Positions 1-6,622 of a stretch of DNA of 59,695 bases are shown here, one piece after another. Origin of the DNA: CBDHHC01 sp050633205. GTDB lineage: Bacteria; Pseudomonadota; Alphaproteobacteria; Rhizobiales; CBDHHC01. The notes under the pieces were generated by a model that saw nothing but the letters and a program-made list of their open reading frames with translations, was not told the DNA's origin and searched no databases. Position 1 is the stretch's first letter, and every line of letters starts with the position of its first letter. The stretch lies in NCBI GenBank assembly GCA_050633205.1, contig JBOEGA010000024.1, forward strand, positions 1-59,695. The letters are read 5' to 3'. A program made the translations under genes and the position numbers.

Positions 1-2
1 TG

Positions 3-200
3 GGGAGGAAGAATTTCCTCTTCGCAGGATCTGATGCCGGAGGGGAACGGGCAGCTATGCTGTACTCTCTCATCCAGACTGCAAAGCTGAATGATGTTGA
101 TCCGGAAGCCTATCTGCGTGATGTGCTTAGGCGGATTGCTGACCATCCTGTGAACCGGATAGAGGAGCTGTTGCCCTGGAACTATATGGCAAGTGAATAG
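3..200 (+). CDS. IS66-family transposase, C-terminal 65 residues (5' end outside window)
   Basis: Reading from base 3 gives an uninterrupted C-terminal tail that ends at a TAG. It contains GSDAGGERAAMLYSLIQTAK, then YLRDVLRRIADHP, NRIEELLPWN and a short basic-free end. This is the conserved end of the IS66 DDE transposase (TnpC), covering the last part of the catalytic domain and the IS66 C-terminal element. The acidic ER in GGERAA fits the region of the final catalytic glutamate, but the earlier aspartates lie off the window, so activity cannot be judged. The stop is followed about 25 bases later by what looks like the element's terminus and then by unrelated IS3-type sequence. Family call is strong; whether the element is complete is unknown. 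Confidence 0.85.
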   Translation, partial: GRKNFLFAGSDAGGERAAMLYSLIQTAKLNDVDPEAYLRDVLRRIADHPVNRIEELLPWNYMASE

Positions 201-225
201 GCCACGTGTGAGGCCGAACGGTTAC
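201..225. mobile_element. Probable right terminus of the IS66-type element
   Basis: The 25 bases after the transposase stop end in CCGAACGGTTAC. Read inward from the boundary this is GTAACCGTTCGG, which fits the GTAA-type ends of IS66-family elements. Homology to an IS3 orfA begins immediately beyond position 225, which supports this as the junction. The left end and the target duplication are outside the window, so the exact end is inferred. Confidence 0.5.
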
Positions 226-289
226 TTCCTTTTAGGGCCTGAGGCAATACAAATGCTACCTGAGCGCTCGTAAATTTCTTTTTCTTCAT
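226..289 (-). pseudogene. IS3-type orfA (HTH_Tnp_1) 5' remnant, interrupted by the IS66 element
   Basis: On the minus strand, ATG at 289 is preceded by a good Shine-Dalgarno sequence (CAGGAGG, 297-303) and encodes MKKKKFTSAQVAFVLPQAL. This is the characteristic beginning of OrfA of IS407/IS2-like IS3 elements (MKKKRFTEEQIAFAL type). After about 21 codons the homology stops exactly where the IS66-like end begins. The rest of orfA and orfB are not in this window. It is interpreted as a fragment of an older IS3 element that an IS66 element later inserted into. An in-frame run through the IS66 end is open by chance and is not a gene. Confidence 0.7.
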
Positions 290-342
290 GGAATTATCCT
301 CCTGCCCCAAGGGGGTATAAATAGAAAATTCCAGTGTTTCCT

Positions 343-367
343 GTGCCAACCTGGAAATGGTTGGCAC
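343..367. terminator. Hairpin after the minus-strand polysaccharide operon
   Basis: GTGCCAACC (343-351) and GGTTGGCAC (359-367) form a perfect 9-bp stem with a 7-base loop, lying 20-45 bases beyond the stop of the last minus-strand gene. On the minus strand no clean U-tract follows, so it could be a weak terminator or a 3' stabilising structure. It could also belong to the IS3 remnant next to it. Confidence 0.4.
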
Positions 368-387
368 TATAGTAGTAGCAAGCACTG

Positions 388-1035
388 TTATACCGTTCCG
401 TTATTTTTTTGATATATTAGTGGGGCTACAATTAAAATAATACATGCACTTATAAGAGAGAGGTTGAGAACTAATATAGTAGCCATTTTCAGGCCTCCAT
501 AGAGATAAGGCCAGATCATAAATACTATAGCAAAGCCCAGGAGTTTCAGTGCGGTAAAATAGATGTATGCTGAAATAGATGCGATAATTTGTAGAATAGA
601 TAATTTGCTAATTAGAAAGAGCCCAAGTGTGATGGCACATATGCCAATTACGCTGTAGGAATAGAACAGATTTTCCAGGATTCCAATTGGATTATTAATG
701 TCTTTGTCTAAAAAAAAATCAAGAGTGGTAATAAGTAACAACAGCAGCAATATGTAAGTTGCACCGAGGTAAGTGCTCCAGTTTTTTAGTAGAATATGGT
801 TTATAGCCAGAAGACATAAAAGGGTTAGTATGGTTATACTGGATAGAAGTTTACTGCCCTCAAAATCATAATAAGCCATAGCACACGTATATGACAATAT
901 ATATGAAAAAGAACAGTTTAAATTTTCTACATAGTTTTGTGAAAGATCAATGATAGAATACTGTTCTATGGAATATATTATAAGTATCAACGAAACCGTC
1001 AATATTACTTTTATTATTTTGTCTGCCTTATTCAT
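388..1035 (-). CDS. Multi-pass membrane protein of the polysaccharide locus, unknown function
   Basis: This 215-residue protein is almost entirely hydrophobic. About six to seven membrane spans are visible, for example near residues 8-24, 60-80, 88-106, 127-148, 160-180 and 185-207. Polar loops are short and often negatively charged (FLDKDINNP). I recognise no family motif. It is the last gene of a five-gene minus-strand run (wecB, beta-barrel, GT2 synthase, 63-residue membrane protein, this one), 26 bases after the previous gene, so it is probably co-transcribed. By position it could be an accessory membrane subunit of polysaccharide synthesis or an acyl-modifying or transport component, but that is inference. 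Its DNA is very AT-rich, like the rest of this locus. Confidence 0.6.
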   Translation of the reverse strand: MNKADKIIKVILTVSLILIIYSIEQYSIIDLSQNYVENLNCSFSYILSYTCAMAYYDFEGSKLLSSITILTLLCLLAINHILLKNWSTYLGATYILLLLLLITTLDFFLDKDINNPIGILENLFYSYSVIGICAITLGLFLISKLSILQIIASISAYIYFTALKLLGFAIVFMIWPYLYGGLKMATILVLNLSLISACIILIVAPLIYQKNNGTV

Positions 1036-1061
1036 TAAAATTATTATCCTGCTTTTAATTA

Positions 1062-1253
1062 TTAAGCAGCCTTGTTCTCTTTCACCATGAACTCGTCTAC
1101 CAGCTTGTAAGATACTTCTGTAGAAGTTGCATTGTGTTTAGTGGTTCTTATTGGAAGTACATGTGTTCCTTTATTGCCAGTGATCAGCACAACAAAACCT
1201 AAAAGAAAAATCAGGATGTAAACAGCAATAGCTGTAATTGTTAAAATAGTCAT
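1062..1253 (-). CDS. Small single-span membrane protein (63 aa) next to the GT2 synthase
   Basis: The product has one N-terminal membrane span (roughly residues 3-25, hydrophobic and rich in I/L/V) followed by a polar tail rich in Lys and Thr that ends KENKAA. It lies between the GT2 synthase gene (14 bases upstream) and the membrane protein at 388-1035, in the same orientation. Small membrane partners are known beside processive synthases (PgaD with PgaC, for example), so a comparable helper role is plausible. No sequence similarity to PgaD is visible, so the function is unassigned. The tight spacing and length favour a real gene. Confidence 0.55.
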   Translation of the reverse strand: MTILTITAIAVYILIFLLGFVVLITGNKGTHVLPIRTTKHNATSTEVSYKLVDEFMVKENKAA

Positions 1254-1267
1254 AGTTTTAATTCCAA

Positions 1268-2563
1268 TTATTTATATTTTTCAGTCTGCTTTGATATTCG
1301 AAATCGTTTGGTTTTCGTCCATTTAACGTTTCCTCCACTAATCTTGTCCGACATTAACCTGCCAACAGCATGTACAGATGCTACCATCGTGATTATGGAA
1401 GAAAATAACATTAGTGGAGCGTATCTTAAAACATTTGTCTGGTTATCAATTTTAGATGCTACTGCAACCTGAAAAAAAGTAGATAAATTACCCAAACCAA
1501 TGAAGAGAGAGAAAAATAATATGAGGTAAGCAGTCGTAAACTCTGTTTCACTTATGAGGGGCAGTACCAAAGAGGCAGGTATTGCAAAAAAGGATAAAAC
1601 AGGAAACAGGTAAAAGAGAAGTATTAGAGAAGCATCTAGTCTTTGCAGTAACCTTCTTTTGCTGGTGAACAAAGTTGAAAATAGATATTTAAACAAACAT
1701 TCATTGTGCCCATAGGCCCAACGCCACACTTGTTTATAACGAGTTTGCCAATCCTCCGGGACTTCTTCATAGCATGTGGCTTTATTGAGATAGGCAACGT
1801 TTAAACTATTTAAAAATAGCCGGTATGTAAGGTCTGTATCTTCTGCAAGAACTCCTTCAGACCAGCCACCTACCTGTTCCAGGGAAGCCACGCGTATAGC
1901 GCCACAAGTTCCGCCAAACTGCGGAAGTAAGTTCCAATGCTGACGCATTTGCAAGTCAACGGCATAACCCCCACGCCGTTCCAGATCCAGAAGCATCGTC
2001 AGAAGATTGGTGTCAGCATTGTACGGGACAACGCGTCCCATCACTGCTCCAATACCAGGATCTTCGAAAGGAGCAATAAGTTTTAGAAGCAGGTCAGATG
2101 ATGGGAGGTAATCCGCGTCAAACAGCACAATTATCTCACTTTTTACCTGTTGTATGGCGTGTTGTAAGGCTGCGGGCTTTCCCGGTTTGTCTCCAGTTTT
2201 TCTATGAAGAACGTTAATGAACTCATATTGTTCTGCAAAGCTGTCGGCTATTTGGCCAGTTTTATCAGATGATCTATCGTTAATTACAAGAATATTTAAT
2301 CTGTTGCGGGGGTAGTCGAGCGAGCTCATACATTGGAGGCTACCGTGCAGAACGTCCTGTTCGTTATGCGCTGGAATAAGGATAGTAACTGATGGAAGTT
2401 TGCACATTGATTCTCTGACAGTTATGGACACCTTTTTTGAACCTGGTAATAGGTTGGCACCTATAGAAAAAATCAGCTGACGCAAAATAATTACTAATGA
2501 AAGTAATGCGGAGGTGCCAACAAGAATAATTAAAAAAATCTCAAATCCCCAAAAGTATGACAT
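1268..2563 (-). CDS. Processive family 2 glycosyltransferase (polysaccharide synthase, PgaC/HasA-like)
   Basis: An inner-membrane synthase that should polymerise a sugar from a nucleotide-sugar donor. An N-terminal span (about residues 5-28) precedes a GT-A domain with PAHNEQDV, the UDP-binding VINDRSSD, the DxD-type motif VLFDADYLP, the catalytic AEDTDLTYRL and the QVWRWAYG (QxxRW) motif typical of processive synthases. Four or so C-terminal spans follow. About 431 residues matches PgaC/IcaA-like enzymes and is much shorter than BcsA, with no PilZ domain seen. Two ATGs are close together (2569 and 2563). The AAGG at 2573-2576 is only 2 bases from the first but well placed for the second, hence the start chosen. 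The UDP-GlcNAc 2-epimerase in the same run suggests that the donor is UDP-GlcNAc or UDP-ManNAc; this is inference. Confidence 0.85.
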   Translation of the reverse strand: MSYFWGFEIFLIILVGTSALLSLVIILRQLIFSIGANLLPGSKKVSITVRESMCKLPSVTILIPAHNEQDVLHGSLQCMSSLDYPRNRLNILVINDRSSDKTGQIADSFAEQYEFINVLHRKTGDKPGKPAALQHAIQQVKSEIIVLFDADYLPSSDLLLKLIAPFEDPGIGAVMGRVVPYNADTNLLTMLLDLERRGGYAVDLQMRQHWNLLPQFGGTCGAIRVASLEQVGGWSEGVLAEDTDLTYRLFLNSLNVAYLNKATCYEEVPEDWQTRYKQVWRWAYGHNECLFKYLFSTLFTSKRRLLQRLDASLILLFYLFPVLSFFAIPASLVLPLISETEFTTAYLILFFSLFIGLGNLSTFFQVAVASKIDNQTNVLRYAPLMLFSSIITMVASVHAVGRLMSDKISGGNVKWTKTKRFRISKQTEKYK

Positions 2564-2650
2564 TAGCATTACCTTGAGTTCTTATCCGGAAATACCATAA
2601 TGCTGATTTTATATTGCAAACTGAGGCATTATGTACTTTTGGTATCTTAT

Positions 2651-3457
2651 TTAAAAATGATATTTTATACCGGCATTGCCACCCAATATTTCATAGTCAT
2701 TCAAATCTGTATATTCGCCTGAGATTGTCAGTTCCATATTTTTATTCAGGAATATCCCCACGTGAGGGCGCACTGAATAGTAACTCAAACCAATTTCGGA
2801 CAGATCCAAGACTGATGAGTAACTGGATTTTCCACCTTCAAAGGTTAATCCCATGCTGTATTTTTTGTGCTCGGAGAATGTAAAATCAATTCCGCCACTC
2901 GGACTTGTTTTATTTCCTGGGGTGGAGAATACAACTCGTCCAAAGGCCTGCAATATTAGGCTTTTCCCATACCCGACTGAAAAATATTTAGTAGCATTAG
3001 TATCAAGGCTAACTTCTTCTGCCGTATTCCTGTAACGTCTGTGGGTTACTGAGGGGGTAAAAACGAAGCCAATTTCCGGACTAGTTTTATAAGATATTTC
3101 ACCTCTTATGAGTAGTTCCGGTAAAATTCCATCATTATCTGTGCTTGTACCTATAATAGCTTTTATGGAATGGTTACCTGTTATGTAAGATAATCCGGCG
3201 GCAATATAGGAGGAGTCTTCTTCCCTATTCATATTTAGTAATTCTGCATGAATGCCCATCCCATTATTATAGTACATATTCGCAAATACGGTGCTGTAAG
3301 TACGATCACTATAACCCTGATTGAGGTTTTGATGGCCGCCAAGTATATATATGTCAGCATCTTTCAAACCCATAGCGTCGATATTTGTTATCGCGGAGAA
3401 TGAAATGACAATAAGTAGGAATGCCTTTGATATGTAACGCATAATTGATGAAATCAT
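2651..3457 (-). CDS. Outer-membrane beta-barrel protein (YaiO-like), probable polysaccharide export or anchoring
   Basis: A secretory signal (roughly MRYISKAFLLIVISFSAITN, cleaved near IDA-MG) is followed by about 240 residues of alternating short amphipathic strands separated by Gly/Asn/Asp turns. The protein ends in GNAGIKYHF with a terminal aromatic residue, the hallmark of BAM-assembled beta-barrels. The pattern resembles YaiO-type outer-membrane proteins found in exopolysaccharide loci, though I would not exclude another barrel family. The start ATG overlaps the wecB stop (ATGA), so translation is coupled; an internal ATG at 3442 would also leave a good signal peptide. With the synthase and epimerase, it may carry the polymer across or anchor it to the outer membrane. 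Confidence 0.65.
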   Translation of the reverse strand: MISSIMRYISKAFLLIVISFSAITNIDAMGLKDADIYILGGHQNLNQGYSDRTYSTVFANMYYNNGMGIHAELLNMNREEDSSYIAAGLSYITGNHSIKAIIGTSTDNDGILPELLIRGEISYKTSPEIGFVFTPSVTHRRYRNTAEEVSLDTNATKYFSVGYGKSLILQAFGRVVFSTPGNKTSPSGGIDFTFSEHKKYSMGLTFEGGKSSYSSVLDLSEIGLSYYSVRPHVGIFLNKNMELTISGEYTDLNDYEILGGNAGIKYHF

Positions 3458-4674
3458 AATGATATTCCTGCAACTTTTTTAAAATGATTATTTTGAATTG
3501 TCTTATCAAAGGGAGATAGAAATTCATCAATCGTATCGTGTTGTTCTCCATACATTGATGAGTGAAGGACTGACATAATACGTTGAGATGCTTTTCCGTC
3601 GCCAAATGGGCTTCTTAGGGAAAATTGAAAGCTTTTTGCACGGCGGGTATTTAGTATTTGATGTGCGGCAACAACGATATCTTCACAGTTGGTTCCGACG
3701 AGATGAGCAAGCCCCGTATCCAAAACTTCGGGTCTTTCGGTTATATTTCTCATAATTATAAGTGGTTTGGAGAGGCTGGGGGCTTCTTCCTGAATACCAC
3801 CAGAGTCTGACAGTATAAGTGAAGAACTCATCATCAGATATACAAACTCAAGGTAACCAACTGGCTCTATCAAGTGAATGTTAGGAAGATTACCTAGTGC
3901 CTGATTTACAGGTGCATATACATTTGGGTTCAGATGAACTGGATAAATTATTTCTGTATCTGATCGTTCGGCAAGTTGTTTAAGAGCGCGACATATATTA
4001 TCAAGTCCATCACCAAAATTCTCTCTTCTGTGACCAGTAACCAGAACAATATTTTTATTATTGCAAGTGAATGGAAATCGTCTTTTGAGATCAGCTTTAA
4101 GTTGATCATTATTTGTTATATGTAGTGTTGTTTTATGCAGTGCATCAATCACTGTATTGCCAGTTATGTGGACTTTGTTGACAGCTACGCCTTCTTTGTA
4201 AAGATTTTCGGCAGCTCTTCTTGTTGGTACAAAGAAGAAGGAAGATGCAATATCAATTACTCTGCGGTTAAATTCTTCTGGCCATGGTTGCGAGAGGTCG
4301 CCACTTCTCAGGCCCGCTTCCACATGGCCGACCTTTAGTCCCTTGTTAAAACAGGCAATTGCAGCGGAAGCTGCTGAAGTTGTATCGCCATGTACTAGAG
4401 TTACATCAGGTCTGTAAATATCAAGAATTGAATCAAGTTTTTTTATTATAGATGAAGTAAGATCATTGAGAGTTTTACATGAGGACATTAAGTCAAGATC
4501 AATATCAGGTGTAATGTCAAAAAAGTTCAAAATTGGCTTCATCAATTCTCGATGTTGACCAGTAGATAACACTATGTGTTTGTCGTTATTATAGTTTTTA
4601 CTCTTCAAACAGGAAATTACAGGAGCCATTTTAATTGCTTCAGGACGTGTACCAATAATAGATAAGCTCAACAT
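3454..4674 (-). CDS. wecB: UDP-N-acetylglucosamine 2-epimerase (non-hydrolysing)
   Basis: Interconverts UDP-GlcNAc and UDP-ManNAc in the cytoplasm. The 406-residue length is slightly longer than the usual 370-380 because of a C-terminal tail. Family signatures are all present: GTRPEAIKMAPV at the N terminus, GQHRELM, VHGDTTSAASAA, GHVEAGLRS, PWPEEFNRR, TGHRRENFG and DSGGIQEEAPSL. These include the His, Glu and Arg residues of the active site and UDP pocket. It is the first gene of the minus-strand polysaccharide run and overlaps the next gene by 4 bases. Its presence with a single processive synthase suggests that the product contains ManNAc or a derivative. The AT-rich region upstream (4675-4949) is shared with a divergent lipoprotein gene. 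Confidence 0.92.
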   Translation of the reverse strand: MLSLSIIGTRPEAIKMAPVISCLKSKNYNNDKHIVLSTGQHRELMKPILNFFDITPDIDLDLMSSCKTLNDLTSSIIKKLDSILDIYRPDVTLVHGDTTSAASAAIACFNKGLKVGHVEAGLRSGDLSQPWPEEFNRRVIDIASSFFFVPTRRAAENLYKEGVAVNKVHITGNTVIDALHKTTLHITNNDQLKADLKRRFPFTCNNKNIVLVTGHRRENFGDGLDNICRALKQLAERSDTEIIYPVHLNPNVYAPVNQALGNLPNIHLIEPVGYLEFVYLMMSSSLILSDSGGIQEEAPSLSKPLIIMRNITERPEVLDTGLAHLVGTNCEDIVVAAHQILNTRRAKSFQFSLRSPFGDGKASQRIMSVLHSSMYGEQHDTIDEFLSPFDKTIQNNHFKKVAGISL

Positions 4675-4949
4675 TAGAATATTCTACCGTGCACTTGAAA
4701 ATATGATGTAATATGTTAGTTAAAATAAATAATCTTCTAATATCTATTGATATTATGCTTTCGGTATATCATCATGATAATAAGTCGGTCGAGGTGTTTT
4801 TTTTATTGAACAGGGTTTTGAAATCAGATGTTGCGTGTATACATCATTTGTAAAGAAGGCATTTTATAATTTCGTATAACCAGATGTTTGCTATCGATTT
4901 GTAGCTATTTATTAGAATTAAAGTTCATATTTTTTTATATTAATTGAGT
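4675..4949. promoter_or_regulatory. Divergent AT-rich promoter region of the polysaccharide locus
   Basis: A 275-base gap between the starts of wecB (minus) and the lipoprotein gene (plus) that must hold both promoters. It is strongly AT-rich with long T runs (for example around 4799-4805 and 4931-4938). I see no convincing operator palindrome and did not assign -35/-10 boxes. Confidence 0.35.
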
Positions 4950-6254
4950 ATGCAAATGTATTATAAGAAAAGAAATCACTTAACAGTTTTGGTATTTATC
5001 GCAATTAGTTGGCTTTTGGAAAGTTGCGTCAAGATTCAGGTTTCTGACCAAATGATGTCCTCTCATATGAACTCTCTCGTGATGCATGATCTGAGCGGTG
5101 AAATTGTGGGGGGAGATGGAGAAGGGGAACTATTAGCCTTCTTATTCAAGCATGTTCCGTATAAGCAGGTAAAACCAGATACCAAAGAGTATAATAAAAA
5201 GATTGGACGTGTATCAGGTGGCAGCTGTGAGGTTTTAACTTTTGCAGTTCGGGCTCTTGAGAAGTATCCCGATAAGGCCAAGCTTAGGGAAAACATAGTT
5301 CAATTGGCGGACTGGATCACCGGATTGCAGATTTCAGATGATAAAAGCGCTGCTTATGGTGGAGTTCCGTCCACTCCAGATTTACCTTATCCCTCTAATA
5401 GTTATTACTATACTGCTGACGCGGCTTTCTGTGGAGAGGCTATGTTTGAGGTATATGATCGTACTCAGGATAAGAGGCATCTGAAGTCAGCTTTAAGATT
5501 TGCCTCGTTTATAAAAAGCACGAACAAAAAACTGAATGAGCTAGCTAATACAGGCAAGCAATCTGGTGGTTTTTGTGAATACGTGGTTTTGAAAAAGGAA
5601 GGAGCAGTATGGAATTGTGATGTGTATACTAAAAACCTTATTGCATTACCTGTATTAAAGAGAGCAACAGATCTTTCTGGAGACATTTCTTATATGGAGG
5701 TCGCGCGAAATTCCCGAAGTTTTCTTGTGTCTGGACTGGCAGGTGCTTGGGAATTTGCTAACTTTAACAAGCTAAAGAAGAATTGCAAGTCTGCTTCTTG
5801 TGGAGGGTACTGGAGCCGTATTAAGGGACCAAAGGGGCAGAGAGATTATTTCGTGTATGGAGACACACTTGCTTATGGATTGCGTGGTCTGTTTCAATTT
5901 GAAGGAGGCTCCAAAACAGTGCAGAGCCTTTACATAAAGTTTTCGTCATTCAAGGGGAAGCATGCAAAAAGTAAAAAGTATGATGGACGTATAGCGTTTG
6001 CGGGGTATATGAAGCCAAAGCAAATGGCTCCAGATGAGTTCAGTGCTTATTATGATCTTGTGACTCTAGGAATTCTCCACTCTATTCGAAATAGGTTATA
6101 TCCTTCACATTTTCGAATTGCAGATTCTGTCTTAAAATCAAAAGTAAAAAATATTTCCAAACTATCCTGGCGTATGGACTTCGATCTAACGACCGCAACA
6201 GATGAATATATTGATTTGGTTACTATTGCAAACTTAGGTCAGGCCCTGCTGTAA
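4950..6254 (+). CDS. Lipoprotein with alpha/alpha-toroid carbohydrate-enzyme appearance
   Basis: The N terminus carries a lipoprotein signal: basic YKKRNH, a hydrophobic stretch and the lipobox LLESC, with Cys near residue 26. The remaining 410 residues are mostly helical pairs separated by Gly/Tyr/Trp-rich turns such as YGGVPSTPDLPYPSNSYYYT, SGGFCEYVV and GGYWSRIKGPKGQ, and end with a TATDEYIDL segment. This layout resembles six-hairpin (alpha/alpha)6 or pectate-lyase/epimerase-type enzymes that act on polysaccharides, but I cannot name a family. Lying divergently beside a synthase locus, it may trim, epimerise or degrade the exported polymer at the membrane. Starts at TTG 4944, ATG 4950 and ATG 4956 are all possible; no strong ribosome-binding site is visible. 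Confidence 0.6.
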   Translation: MQMYYKKRNHLTVLVFIAISWLLESCVKIQVSDQMMSSHMNSLVMHDLSGEIVGGDGEGELLAFLFKHVPYKQVKPDTKEYNKKIGRVSGGSCEVLTFAVRALEKYPDKAKLRENIVQLADWITGLQISDDKSAAYGGVPSTPDLPYPSNSYYYTADAAFCGEAMFEVYDRTQDKRHLKSALRFASFIKSTNKKLNELANTGKQSGGFCEYVVLKKEGAVWNCDVYTKNLIALPVLKRATDLSGDISYMEVARNSRSFLVSGLAGAWEFANFNKLKKNCKSASCGGYWSRIKGPKGQRDYFVYGDTLAYGLRGLFQFEGGSKTVQSLYIKFSSFKGKHAKSKKYDGRIAFAGYMKPKQMAPDEFSAYYDLVTLGILHSIRNRLYPSHFRIADSVLKSKVKNISKLSWRMDFDLTTATDEYIDLVTIANLGQALL

Positions 6255-6622
6255 TAGGATTATATAAGATAAATAATGTTCAATAAATAATTTATCTTTA
6301 AGGTGTGAGTTTTTTTGTGTTTTGTTTCTGGGATTTAAAGTTTGGAAAACTAAAAAAGTGGGTAGTTGCAATTATTATTTTTCCAAAACACATAATATTA
6401 TGTTAAGGTAATGCTGAATTTTATGGTCGTTGGTATTTTATTGTCATTTAAATATTGAGGTGTGCGGCTGGTTTGTTTGATTTATAATTATAAATTTCTT
6501 TTTTACATTGTTTAATAAATCCAGCCGCTCTGATTTATCTCCATAAGCCAATAAAATACTTTCTTTTTTTATAAAAACTAGATGCGCATGCATTCAGATA
6601 TATTGATTGTGGAGTTTTTCAT
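6255..6622. other. Long AT-rich leader upstream of the first RTX gene, with a distant inverted repeat
   Basis: This 368-base gap holds no gene I can support. It is very AT-rich. It contains the inverted repeat GCGGCTGG (6464-6471) and CCAGCCGC (6521-6528) separated by 49 bases that include the palindromic TTATAATTATAA. That arrangement could be a long stem-loop or paired binding sites in the leader of the RTX gene. A clear GGAG lies 8 bases before the RTX ATG. Confidence 0.4.

Noticed and set aside
182..385. A 67-residue open frame on the minus strand through the IS junction
   Set aside because: Only the part from ATG 289 to about 226 is IS3 orfA. The upstream and downstream parts are chance extensions, the latter reading through the IS66 end.
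3354..3605. An 83-residue minus-strand open frame overlapping wecB and the barrel gene
   Set aside because: It lies across two well-supported genes in another frame and has no family features.
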